Source: Prinia subflava
Taxonomy: Eukaryota > Chordata > Aves > Passeriformes > Cisticolidae
Length of the DNA stretch: 64,000 nucleotides
Reading direction: 5' to 3'
Assembly: GCF_021018805.1 (NCBI RefSeq)
Contig: NC_086248.1
Coordinates: 25,986,922 to 26,050,921 of the forward strand
The notes below the pieces were generated by a model. That model saw only the letters and a program-made list of their open reading frames with translations. It was not told the origin of the DNA and searched no databases. The translations under genes and the position numbers were made by a program. Of this stretch, positions 13,542 to 27,600 are shown piece by piece. Positions within the stretch are counted from its first letter, which is position 1. Every line of letters starts with the position of its first letter.

Positions 13542-14154
13542 TGTCTTGGGTTGAGAAATGTAACCAAAAATGTGTATTCTATTTTCATCTGTTGAAGCCA
13601 GTTGGGAGATATTGTTCTTTATGTCTTGTAACTCTACAGGTGAAAGGAGGGTGGATGCCTTCTGTTAATAGGACACCTGATAACACCAGATAAGGCAGTG
13701 CCTCCTTATCTCTTCCTCCACCCATCTTCCTCCCAGGGACATCTCCTGTGAATGGGCCATTTAAGGCCTCTCACATGACTGATAACATCACCTCATTCCA
13801 TTGTGAGATGCTCCACCCAGTGGGAGGAGCCAAAGCCTTTCCACTGAGATAAAACCAGCAATCCCAAACACCAAGATAGCCTGTTTCCACTGGATTCCCA
13901 GAGGATGACTGGACCCTTTCTACTCCAATGGAGCCACAGCTGTCACTCTGGGAGGACTTACTTCAGGCTGCTTCCAACACCCTCACCAGCAGGGTGTCAG
14001 GTTTGCATTTTGACTCTGTTAGTGGTCCTTAGTACTACTGCATTTGTCTTACTTTATTTTTATTTTATTTTTATATTTCTTGTTGTTTGTTCTCTCTCTA
14101 TTAAATTTTACTTGTGACTTGGAGTCTCACTGGTTTTGCTTTCAAACCAGTACA
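13542..14154 (+). mobile_element. solo LTR, ERVL-type, nested in CR1
   Basis: This 613-bp element starts TGTCTTGGGTTG and ends CCAGTACA, with TG...CA ends. It has a perfect 5-bp duplication GGGGT on both sides (13,537-13,541 and 14,155-14,159). Five-base duplications fit ERVL/spuma-like integration. Within it I see a possible TATA-like stretch (GATAAAAC near 13,848) and an ATTAAA-type polyadenylation signal near 14,099, followed by about 50 bases of U5. There is no internal retroviral sequence. It sits in the CR1 so cleanly that the pre-insertion site can be read directly. Confidence 0.9.
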
Positions 14155-14159
14155 GGGGT
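14155..14159. repeat. 5-bp target-site duplication, right copy
   Basis: GGGGT directly follows the terminal CA of the LTR and matches 13,537-13,541. Confidence 0.9.
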
Positions 14160-14637
14160 CCTCTATACAAGAAAGGTGTGGATCTGTGAAGTGGGTCCAG
14201 AGGAGGCCAAAAAGATGATGAGAGAGCTGGAGCACCTCTCCTACAAAGACAGGCTGAGAGTGCTGGGATTTTTCAGCTGAGAAGGATTCAAAGATCTTGC
14301 AGCAGCCTTCCAGTACCCTAAGGGGGCTTAGAAAAAGGAGGGAGAAGAAATTTTTATACAGGCAGATAGTGACAGAGCAAGGGGCAATGGTTCCAAACTG
14401 AAAAGGGCAGGTGTAGATTAGATGTTGTGAAGAAATTCTTTATTCTTTTGAAGCTGAAATATCTAAAGAGCTCAGAGAAGTTGTGAATGCCCAATTCCTT
14501 GAAGCATTCAAGGCCAGGTGGGGCCCTGATGATCCTGGTCTAGTGAATGGCATCTCCTCCCATGGCAAGGAGGTTGCAAATAGACAATCTTTAAGGTCCC
14601 TTCTAACAGACACCTTTCCATGATTCTATGATTCTAA

Positions 14638-15062
14638 ATAAAATATATAATGTCTGAATTATAATTTTCAAATAATTTTAAAATTCTTTCAGATTGATAT
14701 AAAAGATATGTTTGATAAAAAGAATGTTTTTGCAAGCAGGCTATCATCTATGTAATACATAGGAGTTGCTTCCCCAAATATTTTGAAGAGTCTTTCCCAA
14801 AAGGACTTCTCCACCCTTTTGGGTAACTGTAATGTTCTGCTTCTTGTCTTTTCTGGAAAATAGAAATAGAAAAAGCCTAGGATGACCTATTTTGTTCCAA
14901 ACACATTTGCTTCCCATAGACATATACTGCTTAAAGAAATACAGAGAGCATGATGCACATGCATGACACACAAAATCATACAGGCTTTGCAGCCACATGA
15001 TCAACTTCTTAACCTGATGGGAAGCTACACCACAAAATGAAAGATTAATTTTCTGATCATAT
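14638..15062. other. spacer between two CR1 copies
   Basis: About 425 bases of AT-rich DNA separate a plus-strand CR1 from a minus-strand CR1, tail to tail. Nothing else is recognised in it. Confidence 0.6.
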
Positions 15063-15618
15063 CAGAGAATCACAGAATATGCTTGGAAGCATAGAGCAAA
15101 AGAGTTGGAAGGGACCCACAGGGTCATTGTGTCCAACTCTTGGCCCTGTAGAGCACCATCCCAAAGAGTCACACTATGTATCCAAGAGCATTGTCCAAAT
15201 GCTTCTTGAACTTTGTCAGGCTTGGTGCTGTGACCCCTTCCCTGGGGAGCCTGTTCCAGTGCCCAAACACCCTCTGGTGGAGGGAGAACCTCTCTCCAAT
15301 ATCCAGCCCAAACCTCTCCTGGCACAAATTTAGGCCATTCCCTCAGGTCCTGTCACTGGACACGACAGAGAAGAGATCATTGTCTGCCCCTCCTCTTCTC
15401 CTCACAAGGAAGTTTTAAGTGCACTGAGGTCTCCCCTCAGTGTCCTCCAAGCTGAACAGCGCAAGTGTCCTCAGCCACTCACATGACTTCCACTCGAGGC
15501 ACTTCATCTTTGTCACCCTTCTTTGGACACTCTAATAGTTTAGTGTCTTTTGAATATTGCGTTGACCAAAACTGCACACAATACTCAAGGTGAGGCTGCA
15601 TCATATCAGCGAGCTACT
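15063..15618 (-). mobile_element. CR1 LINE 3' fragment
   Basis: This is a minus-strand CR1 3' region. It begins, on the plus strand, with the reversed terminal octamers (AGAGAATCACAGAAT at 15,064-15,078). It continues through CR1 untranslated wording such as the stretch around 15,107-15,150 that reads as the usual GTTGGAAGGGACCCACAGGG box. The inner end fades near 15,618 after the GGTGAGGCTGCATCA segment. The reading frame is decayed and no reverse-transcriptase core is present. Frames of about 85 codons on both strands here are by-products of the repeat. Confidence 0.88.
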
Positions 15619-18600
15619 CCAAACCATCCAGTGTAACAAGAGTTAGGAACACATGATCAGAGGAGAAGAAAGAATGTCACATCTTTGACAGCAGGCTGTG
15701 GACAGATTATCTCACAGAATTTTTATGTACAAATCAACCAAGGTAAGTCTGCAAGGACACAGACCCCCTTGCCTTTGATTATATCATGTGTGCTTCATCA
15801 AAATGCCTAAAATTGAATTCCTGAGATGTATGGAAAACAAGGAATTGAGTGTGTTCCTCTCAGTAAAGGGAGATTTTTATTCTAAACCCTTTATAGTGTC
15901 AGTCACTTCTATTCAGTGAAGGACAGAAAACAATTTCTAACAGAACAGAAAGTTTTTGAAATAGTTACTTGAGTGCATCCCGGATCAAAGATGCATGATG
16001 AATTATCCAACAACTCTCCCCAACCATTTTTTCACAGAATTTGGCTTAAGAAATTGTTTGATAAGAGCTTGATGGCACTTTGATCAAGAGTCTATTGTTA
16101 AATTGATTGTTAAATCATTGACCAGATCTTTGCTGTAAAAAGTAAGAGCTTGCACACTAATCAACTGATAAAGAAATTGGTTTTTTTTAGAAAGATGAAA
16201 ACCCATATGCTAATGCAGAAATTATTGAAATATGATTTATGTCTGAAAAATTATACAGTAAATGTAGCTCTATGGAGTCTCAGGATATTTATGTTAATGG
16301 AATCCATGGTACAAGTAAAAAGCTGGTTTTTTCTTCTGTTATTGCTTCTAATCCATCCTTTGTATTCTTTGTATCTTCTCTATGTTCCTTAGCAATGTAG
16401 TAAGAATAGGCCCAATTCTGCTCTCAGAGACACCTTTACAACTTTAAACCTCAATCAAGCTGTAACCAACAGTTTATAAAGTCATACTCTACTGTGAAAA
16501 GTGACATAGAGCTACACTGACACAACAAGAAGAATAAATTGATGTCATTCTTCCAAAGTGTTTATGGATGCATCACCTCTTTTCACAGTATAGTTTATTC
16601 CTCTCCAGTTTTTGGATAGTTGGCTTAAGGAGGAGGAACTCAACTCCCTTCTCCAATCTAACCTGGAGCATTGCATGTAAGGGAGACCTGAGATTTCCTG
16701 TTTTAATGAGCAGTGCTTGAGCTGCTGCTCAACAAGGCCAAGTAGACAAGAGAACGGGCTCACTTCTGCTTTACAACCTCCAAAGCCAGGAAGATGATGA
16801 TAGAACATTTAGCAAACACTTGGATCTGCACAAAAGGGGAAACTGAGGCATGTTTTCTATCCAAAACTAACTGATGTGAGAAGAAAGATAATGGTATCAA
16901 TAAGTGAATGGATATGAAGCTAATTAGATAGAGGAAAATGATTGATGGATTAAAAATGTGACAGATTTACAAAATCACATCTCAGTGTGTAGAATTTTAT
17001 GTTATGAAGAATGAGGAAAAAATGGTTCTAAAAAAAATTCAGTGCAGAGGCAACTGAGGAATCCTAATCTATTTTTTGAAAAAAGTTGTTCTTTTTGCAT
17101 ATGATTGTTTATCTTCTTTACTTCTGGTTCATTTTGCAAGTATGAATAAATAATTCCACAGATTTGGAAGCAACTAAAAAAAATATCTACTTTACAGAAC
17201 TGTAAGTATTTGTAAGTGTTTTATGTTTCTAGTTGGATTTTTTGTGGTTTTTTTTCTTTGCAATTTTTTTTCCTTGTTATTTACACAGCCCTTCCTCGTA
17301 CACACATCCAGATCTAGATCTTTGTCTGTGCTTAAAGAGATTAAATAATGATAGGATTATCTGACTCCAGGCAAAATGTAAATTGTTTACAAATCTGGTT
17401 ACTGAGTGACAGTGAACAGAATTGGATTTATATTTTTTAAAAAATCACAGGAGAGAAGGCAATTTCTCAAAGCACTGATACTGATTCTCTGAAGCGTGTG
17501 CTGATTCTAACCTGCATGCAGAGCTTTGAAATGACCTGCTAATGTAGAGCAAGGACAGTGCATGGCTTTGAATAAACTGCTGACAGTAAACCATGGCTGT
17601 GCAATGCCACTGTTCTTGGGCACCTAAGCAGATTAAAACATCTTGTTTTGACAGTTACATTGTGGTAATTATTGTATTTCTTTATCAGCAGGGCTCATTC
17701 TTGTACCACTGTTGACTAAAGATTTTCTTGTTAGGTTGGTAGATTTAACTGGGAGTTTTAAAATAAAGATTTGCAACCATCTTACATTTCTGAGGCAGAG
17801 GACATTTGATCACTTACATAATTTGATAGCCTCATCTTATTCTGTAATTCTCTCTTTCTCTGTGGTTACTTTGAACACCATTTTTCAGAATTCTGCTGAA
17901 ATGAATCTCAGCTACCCTGTGGATCATTGAGTCACTGTTTGAACCAAGGAGACATTCTCTCTTTGAAAGAAAGCTGATATTATCACTCAGATATGAAAAC
18001 ATGTCAGTACATTCATATTTCAGCTGTAATGATATCAATTCCATAGGATACAGATTACATAAGAGTCTCATAGATTACCAGATAACCATTAACAGAATTC
18101 TGTCATTATTCTGCACCTGATAACATCCCCAAATGAAACCTCAAGAATTTTTGCCAAATGGACACCAAGTCTTGAATTACCAGGCCCATTTTTAGTTGCA
18201 ACCACTTCATTGCAAAACTGTTTTACCTGCACTTACTGCCTCAAAGAAAATATGACACTAGTTCTGTGTTGTCAAAAACAAAAGACTGAATTATTGATCA
18301 GACAACTGAAAATAGTGTGTTGCATTTATACAAATACTTTTTGGAGACAAAAGAGCAATTGGACCTCTAGGTGATACAAATGAAGAGTTAATACAAAGTT
18401 TGCCATTGTGCCTAATTTACAAGAGATGAGTTGAAAAAATGGCCAGTTCTCAGAGCTGTAGTTGTCGGGGACATCTCTCCAAGTTACAAACACCAGCAGA
18501 GCAAGAGGAAGCAGTTCAACTGAAGATGTGTCTTGCATTTTTATTAAGGACACTGTTTAAGGATTTTCTTGGCTTCTATAATAAAAGTGGGGCTCAAAGA

Positions 18601-21600
18601 GCATGCTAACAGCGCAGGGTGCAAATAGCACTGCTGCTTTCAGAAACATACTATTTTTTATATTTGCTTTGACCATAGGAGGCAGAAAAAATGTTCAAAG
18701 ATACTTCTGCTCCCACATGCTACATTCAAAAGTATAAGCTGAGACAAAAGTTTCAAAACATCAACTCCTTCCCATCTTGCTACATGCCTCATTGATTACT
18801 CTGGGAAACTGTGTGCATGGGGGGGGGGTGTGTGTATTCAGTTTTTGTTACATCTGAATTGAACTCATCCTTTTTGACCTTTCTTCAAAAAACATTTGTG
18901 GGGTTTTGTTTTGTTTTTGTTTGTTTTTTTAAAATAACCTATTAGGAAATTATATTTATGTGCTGGTAATAAATATATCTTTTGGTAATCTGAACTTTCG
19001 TCCTTCTGTTCTCAGGTGCTAGCTTCCAAATCACAAATCACATTCAGTCGGAGCATTCCCCTCTCAGCAAACTTTCTCTGTGCTTTCTATAGTTTTCCTA
19101 AATTCCTGCAGTAATTCAGGCCTGAATATTTTTTCTTCTGGTCATGGTGCATTCAGTACTGTTTGAGCTGTAAAAAAAAATACATAAGAAGTTTTTCATT
19201 GCTAATTTGTTTTCTGTAATGATTCTTAAGTCACCATTTTGTGTGTGGTTTGTAATGAGTTTTGCTGATGCATCAATGATGCAGAAGTTGGAGTTTTGTT
19301 TTAGAGTGCTGTTTCTGATCTGTTCCTGATCCCCCTTTCCCCTGGAGACCTCAGTTTCCTCAGCCATGAATGAAACAGGGATACACCAATTCCGAAAAGT
19401 ATTCACAAATTAATTCTTGCCTTTGCCACATAGCTGGTCTACTTGCTGCAAACTTTAGATGGCTACCTACTGTCACATGGATCTTAAAGACTCTGCATAG
19501 CCACAAAGAGGAAGAATAAAGGCCTGGTTTTCAAGTACTTTTAAATAAGTGACAACCAGCATGTTTTCAAGTGTGAAAAAGACTTAAGAAGCTAAATGGA
19601 CTGTAAAAGAGACAGTTAGAAGATGAAGCAATTACATTTAAATGTCTTAAGGAAGCGTTTATCAACATTGCTAGAGTTTTCATCTGACAGATCAACAGTG
19701 GGGAAAATGATCCAAAATGCAAATGATCTGAACCTGCAGCTCCAAGTATGAATTTCCCCTTTATATCTTATTGCTTTCAGCATAAACCACAAACAACAGT
19801 AAGGGCTGAAATCCATGTATTTTGGATCCATACATGGATCAGTGATATGGTAGTATTCTATGGTGTACAGCAGAGTAAATTTTGTAGGTGCTGAGTAGAT
19901 TATTTACTTTTGTACAGTTTATTGTGCTCTAGAGTGATGCTGTAAAATTACAGGAAATTATTTTTTTCAGGTATTTCAAGGATAGGTACAACAGAATAAT
20001 GTTTTAAACAAACATCCAAGCTGATAATATAAATATGTAAATAGCATTAGGCTTGATTCACAAAATGTTCTAGAGAAGAAATGCAGGAGAGTGTCTTTAA
20101 ATTATAAAAAACCTCTGAAACATTTTAATTTACTGGTACATCTCCCAAGTTTGAAATTTCCTTAGAACTGGAGTAAAATATTGAAAGCCTAAAGAGAAAT
20201 GCCAGGTAGAGGGACTTGTTAGTGGAGACTGAGCCCTGGAGTACTCCCTCTCAGATTAAGATAGCAGTAGGGAATCTGCTTTGAATTGCTCAGGCTCAAG
20301 GAATAAATGCCAAGGGAAAGATAAGATAAATTCTTGCTAAACAAAGGTACAGCAAGTGTAGGACTTTAAGACTAGCATGATAAGCACAAGAACTCAATGA
20401 GGATCACGAAGTGAAAGATTTAAACAAGTGTGGGATGTAAAAAGAAGCAGAAATTCCTATCACATTAAAACATCTAAACCAATCCACATATTGAGTATGG
20501 ACTTTCAACAAAAATGAAAATAATTTCTGAAAAGGCACAAGGAAAGAACTTGAACTGAAAACTTAAAAGCATTGAGAATAAAAATCATAAGCACTGGCTA
20601 GAGCTGATCAAAGAACCAAAAGAAGGAAAGATCAAGAGTCGTTATAAAGGAATGATAAAAACTGAAATATTTTATAGAAAACAAAGGCTCATATACAAGA
20701 AATAGAAATAGGAAAGTGTCCAAAAATACACACTGTAAACAGTTTTGAATGGAATATAATATTTAATAGCAGGACAAAAATTTGTCATTGTGCCTATATT
20801 TTGAAGCTTGCAATCTGAAGTTATCTTTCATTTCTGTATGATGACAATGTACATATGCAAATATATTCAGGAACACAGTTACTTTTGTTTTATGGGGGTC
20901 TATTTCCATTTACTGTTCTCCACTAAACTGTTATCTTTGTATTATCAGTCCATTTTCCATAACACTCCTGTTGGCTCTGTGTATATATTGACAATACAAT
21001 TGAGACTACCAAAGCAGATGTTTCATTGGCTTAGTTTGCCACTTGAAAAAAGACATCCATTTTACACCAATTTTCTTTCTTCTTTGAATAGTCTTATATG
21101 AAAGACTATTAAAACTACTGTTGCTCTGATTTTTAACTGTGTATGTATCTTTAGGATAATTCATGTTCAAACCATACTAAGGTTACCCTTGCTGTTACAG
21201 AAAAAACACAGAATTTTACTTTCATTTCTGGGCAAGAGACTGCGGGAACCATTTCACTAGCATTTCTGTGAGGTTCTTCTCACCTGCCATATACTGGACA
21301 GGGCTAGGAGTAATTTTAAATGTTTAAGTAACTTTGGGGTATGTGTACACTGAGAGGTATCTCATAAAACAAAAAATTAAATTCTTCCACAATGCCTCTC
21401 CAAAATCACCAGAACTGTGGTGTGCTAATTGTATTTTGTGTACTATTTTGAGAAATTTCATGGATGCATAAATGCTTCATACAGCTCTACTGAAATATAT
21501 ACTGTAAGGGACAGAACAAATTTTCTTGCAGAAAATAAATACCTGTATTCACCGTAAAACATTAGGAAAATAAAGTTTTTGTAATGTGTGATTGTACTAA

Positions 21601-24600
21601 ATGCCTTCCTTATACCATGAGAAACACCCCTGAGGCAGGGGTGTGAGCTTTCCCTTTCACATGAGTTGAGAATAATTATAAGAGGTGCTAAGCCACACTG
21701 CCAGGCAGATGGATTAGGGTTGTCTTTCTTTCTCTTCCTGTGATTTTCTTAATTTTTCTCTGCTTTCCAAGAACTGAACACTGCTTCCAGTTAGTGGCAA
21801 TAAAATCAGTCTTTACATTGAAAGATTTTTTTGTTATCAAGTGCACTTGGACAGGAAACAAGAGCTCTTGTCTCTTCCATTCTCCAAGGCTTTTCAAACT
21901 TTTGTCCTTATAATGAGCCCATCTCTGCTTTCTGGTGTACTGCCTTCATTATTACCAGAGATGCCCAGACTTACTCATGTCAAAAACTTCCTCTAAGAAT
22001 GTTATAGGTCACAAATCTCTTTCAACCATTTCCATCTTGTACAGGTGTATGTTTTCCTCTCTGCCTTCTCTTTAAATACTGTGCCAAAGTATTTTTCTTT
22101 TTAACAGGACCTTTACTACCATTGGTAGTGCTTCTTTCTGAGTGTCTGGTCTCTACCAAGTGTTCGTCTGTGCTACTGGAAAGTGACCAGTCCTCCTCCT
22201 GCAGTGATGGCTACAAAAATCCAGCTCCCTTCTAAGAGGAGCCTGGTCTGTGTACAGACTCTCAAGGCTTTGGAAGGAACTATCCCTTGTCCACTCTCAG
22301 TCACAAAACAGATGATTGAGAGGGTTAATATGCTTCTCTCTTGCTTTGAAAATTAGTATAGCTCATCTTGTGACAAACTTCTGATGTTCAGCAAAGCTCC
22401 TCTGAGGGCAATTTAAATTTTACTGAAGTCAAAGAAATAATGGTAGCTAGCAGTAGAATAAACTCAAAATATGTTTATGAGAAATAAAATGACTGAAAAA
22501 AAGCATGAATAATTCCTCAGAGTGGATATGAGTGCCACACGTAAAAATAAAAGAATAGAAAATCCCGAAGTACAGGATTCAAAGCAAGATCAGAGTCCTG
22601 AGCTGTAAACAGAACTAAACAATAAGCACTTGATATTTGGTGCTGAAAGAGTAGATGCATGAATTAGTAGCAAAATAACAACATCTATATATAGAATAAA
22701 GTTAAACATAAATTCTTGTTTTCCTTTAGAAACTCTTTCTTGGAAAATAGATTCTAAACCCCAGGATATAGAATAATGAATAAAGGATTTAAACTTTCAA
22801 GGTCACACATTTAAGCATAATTTAAGTGTATACTTTAATGGAATTTAAATCAATGTTCATGAGGAAAATTAAGTAACCCTTCTCTTCTTTTCTATTCTAA
22901 CTAAATTTATGAACAGTATCTGAGAAACATAAAACCAAATACTTAATTTCAGTTTAACACGTATATTTTGTGAAATGGAAGCAAATAGATCTGTCTCTGT
23001 ACTAATTACACAGAAAAATTGGAAGATAATATCTCTTTCTTTTAACATGAAGACAGTATAGAAGTCATCAGTTTACTGCTATTTTCAAATTGGAGCAATT
23101 TCATTACTTTCTTCTTCAACAGAGTCCACTGAAATAGCAGAAGACACTGAAGGTGAAGAATATCTTAGGCCCTCTTTCACTGGAAGATTAAAGCAACAGC
23201 TCTGCCCTTAATGTCATGGTGAGCCTTAGCAAATGTGATAACTGAGTAAATAAAAAGATGTTGCTGATTTTGTCCATTCACACCCTGAAGTCACCAAGGA
23301 TTCTGAGAATAGAACTGTGAGGTTCTGATCTTAGGCACCTCTCAGACCTCCAAGCCACATTATGTCAGTCATCATCTGCATTCTGCTAGACCACAGTGGT
23401 GGATCCTCTGGCCACTGTGTTCAGCCTTGACATACAACATTTGATCTTATGGGGATGTTCTCAAACCAGATCCTCCTTCTCAAAAGATCAAAGTTTATGT
23501 ATACCTTTGAATACTCAGATATTTAACTAACCTTAAAAATAATTACAATGACCATAAGTATATATGTGAATGATTTTCTGAACAACACTGTGGTGTTCAC
23601 TAGCAAAATCAATCCTCGAATAAAGAAAGAACTAAAACCACTGGAATGTGTTCTTAAATATACTGGTAAAAACTTCCTCAGAAAATAATAAGTAAAAATC
23701 CACCTATGCTAAAAACCAGTATTAAAAGTTTCATCAAATCTCATTGATTATTTCTGTAAAAAATCCTTAAGAATAGTCTTTGAAATTCAATTTATCTGTT
23801 TTGATATACAATACATTTTATAGACGTGATAAATCAATATAAATACTTAAGTGATTTTCAAAATGCAAATATATATAATGAAACTAGAATGAGAAGGGAA
23901 ATAAAAGTTTGAAAATATTGAAATTTTTTTCCATTTATACACTGTGAAAAATAAAGTAAGCAAAGAAACTCTGGGCTACCTACGATCTTTGGAAAGATAT
24001 GCATAATAAAGTTATTCTATACATCTGATTTTGCACTTGACCGTATTTGTGTGAGACCTGTAAAGAGTTGGAGGGCAGAGCCACCTGTGAGATATAGACC
24101 TGAGAGTGCAGTGAAGCTTGGGTGGCTTTTGTCCCACTTATAGAAATCCTTTTCTTTACCCCTTGATAAAGCTGGCCAGTTTTGCAGACTATTTTGTGAG
24201 GCCACTGGCCACCACCTGCTCATGGCTTCACAGCTCTTTGATATCTGAGTTTCTCAGGAAAGAATTAAAAAGACCAGCCTCTGGGAAGCCTGCAATGCAA
24301 GAGCACCAATTTGCTGGGGACTTACAAGGGCCATTTCCAGTAGCTGGCGTGTGTTCCACTGGGGACATGCAAAACTTCTCCCTGGTTTAAGGGAAGAAGG
24401 CACCGCCCATTTCACAGTATAAGAATGAGGATGGGTGCCTGTGTAATGCATTCATACAATGATCTTAAATATATGCCACAACAAAATAGACCTGTTTTGG
24501 TTTTCACATTTCTGTTTTGCCACTGTCATTTTACTTGAATTAAAAGGTTTCTGCAGAGGAATTTACAGTGTGTTGTAAGTGGATGGCATCCTGAAGAGTA

Positions 24601-27600
24601 AGCCAATTACTGCTCACCATTCCAAAGAACACAAGGCACCAACTGCTCCTAGATTGATTCACATATGCTTCCAAATGAAGTCAGTAGGAACTTTCTCTCT
24701 TCAAGGGGAATAAACCATGCAAAAACAACAGAATTTGAGAAATAGAAGTGTACGTATATATTCAGTGCATGTATTTCTTTGCTTTCAAAGAATCAAACAC
24801 AACATGATTTCGCTTTTTACAAGGAAAGATAAAACAGAAAAAAGGCTTTATATCCACTCTGCATGCACTTTCATGTCACCTCACCTCTGTAGAACTGTGT
24901 ATAATCCTGTGTAATGAAAGTGAAGGGCATCGTTTTGACTGTGCTGTGTTTTCAAAGATCCATTCTGGAAGGTTTGCTTTACTTCAGCCAATTTAGTCAC
25001 ACTGTGCACAGAGCATGAGACAGTCAGCTGAGGAATGATAATAATTCTTTTCCCCCACAGGAGCCCAGAATATGCAGCCCCATGCCAATAAGTAGCAGCT
25101 CCCAGAAAGACAGCATCCAAAGGAGGACAGCTGAACCCAGATTCCTTCCCATTTAAAGCACTCAGAACTGATGGATGGTGTGAGATGGCAATTTTTTCAA
25201 CCCCAGCTTTCACTGTCATGCAAAGATATTATTGTGTTTCTCTTTTTTTATTTGTCTCTTTTGCTCTGCATTTAATTACTTGCTAAATATGCCTTTTTTA
25301 TTTTTTCTTTCTTTTTTTTTTTTTTTTTTTAATGGAATTTCTTTTATTTTTAAATGTCTGAAAACCATGTAGCTGTAAAAGACCTGGAATAACACATCGG
25401 CACAATATTCCATGGGCAGATGGTATGCTAGCCTGACCTTGTTTATCACTGGACCACATCCTGTGACAAGGTTTTTTTTAAATGACTGCAGCAGTCCAGG
25501 GCATTCCACGTATCACATTCCTCCCCTCTTATTCTAATTACACAACTGTCAGATCAGAGTGGCATTTCTAATTATTGCCTTGGTATTGTACTACCTAATT
25601 CTGCTGGAGACCTTAAAATTTTTAAAATACAGATTTCAATCAGTAAATCAAGATATTTTTCTTGGGAAAAAAATTACCTTATTCTGATGAATGGTACCAC
25701 AACATTGATATAGACTTTGAAAACAGCAAAACTTTTAACAAAAGGATTGTTCTTTTTAATCCTTTCAGGTTAATAAAGAATTCATTTAAACTACCTGTCT
25801 ATTTAGTTTTTACTTGAAATGTATTTGAATTTTATTGTCCCAGAAATTTCAAGCCAACTGGATCTGCAGCATTTATAGACACATCTTTATTTGTAAACTA
25901 AAACCAGAAAAATACTTTTTATATGACGTCTGTATATTCTTTTTTCCACTGAAAGAATTAAGTAGAGGTATAATTGTAACATTTTTTTAACATAATGTAA
26001 CATTTTTTTCCTGTTCAAATATCGTCAACTCAAACTTTGCATACATTTTAAATTCAAATGACATATATCTTAATGTATCTTCTTCTTCAATTTTGATTAG
26101 CTTTTTGGAGTTTCAGCCTCCTCCAAAATTCTGCCAAAGAAGTAGGAGTTCCAACAGAAAGTAATTTCATTTCATAAAATAACAATAAAACTTAGGGAGA
26201 AGAACATTTATGCTTCCTTCCACAAAAACTTCCTCTTCAGTTTGGCTAGTCCAGATGCTGCCCTTTAAAAAGAGGGAAGGCTGAAGCTCAAAAGCTGGCA
26301 GATCTTCCCACATGGTAAGGTCAGCAGAAATTTCAGCAGACTATACTCTTTATTTTGGCAGTGTTTTGTGTGCAGACACGGCCTCAGCTGAAGTCAACAC
26401 ATCTGCACTTTAAAAACACAGTGACATTTTTCCTCCAATCACTAGTCTGTGTAAGTGAGAGATTTTAAGCTCTGTGTCAATCCATAGTACTTTGTTTTGG
26501 CTTCAGAGTACAGATCTAACTCCCTTGAAACTGTGATACATGAAGATTCCCTCATCAACTTTCAGGCTAGAAATAATGTGTAGAATACATTTATTTGATT
26601 ATAAAGGATGAGTCACAAAAGATAACTCAAAAGATGACCCTAACAGACACTATAATGGACAAGTTTTGTCAGAAATGTTTCCTATCTAATATTTGTATCA
26701 AATGCATATACTGAAAAATTATATATGCAGAGCAGAGACCTCTGAATTAATACAGTGAGGTGACATGATGTACAAATGCTTTTTATAAGATATCAGATTT
26801 TTGGGCTCTATTCTTCAGATTCTCATCTTCAGCAGACACCCATACTTCCTGCAGATCAGCAAATCCTGCAGTTCCAAGCCTCTTCTTCATTACCATGGCC
26901 CTGGTCATGCTGCAATTATCCTTATTCTCTCCTCTAAAAAAGGTACAGCAGAAAGCTGCACAAAAAGAACTCCTCCCTTTCATCTTAAGAACTGAAGTAT
27001 GACATGTTATTATCTGTTTATGCAATGCTACTTCTATTTTGGTTGCTTAGTTCCTCCTATCCTAGCATCCTGCTTTCATTTGTACTTATTTTGCTAATCT
27101 TTAGCTGCTCAGGCTGAAGTTTCCTGTGCTGGATATGTGCCTCAAAATGGAAAGTTTTGGGAAAAGAGATTTAATAGTTTCTACACTGGGATTAGTAAAA
27201 TTATTCAGCAATAATTTTACTTAAGACCCTATAATTCTTCCAGAATTTTCATCAGAAACTTGGATTTTGACCCTGCTATCTTGATATCTAATTTTTAAAG
27301 TGACAATCACAATAATTTTATGTGTAAAAATTATTTTCTCTATACAACATTCTTCACATAACTTATCTTGACTCAACTGAGAACAGTTGTTAAATTATCC
27401 AGTGATTACATCCCTACTGAAGGTAGTTTGTGTCAAAAGGCACCTGCTTGCATCTGGACTGTACATGTGTTATCCCACAGAAAATACGTCCAGGATTTTA
27501 CTGGACATATAATGCTTGTGGGCATTAGCTTGTGGCTTACACATTTTTAATACAGTATTTAATTATGTCATCCATAGGGTGTTTTTTAAGGAGGAGTGGG

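Larger units (their letters stand above)
13245..14637 (+). mobile_element. CR1 LINE fragment interrupted by an LTR
   Basis: This is one CR1 copy in two pieces, 13,245-13,541 and 14,155-14,637. The first piece encodes degraded reverse-transcriptase C-terminal sequence (QQIRNWLDRCSQDVLVNGS, then a jump to KLDVSQQCVLAAQKANCTL), so it had already lost an internal segment. The second piece continues the same CR1 wording (EHLSYKDRLRVLGFFS, then the 3' untranslated region) and ends in TGATTCTATGATTCTA at 14,621-14,636, the typical CR1 tail. The text reads through when the LTR and one copy of its 5-bp duplication are removed. The CR1 was therefore in place before the LTR arrived. Confidence 0.9.

Noticed and set aside
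15701..15736. Interval ending at a GTAAGT near 15,742, acceptor near 15,690
   Set aside because: About 51 bases, open in all three frames, so it carries no coding signal.
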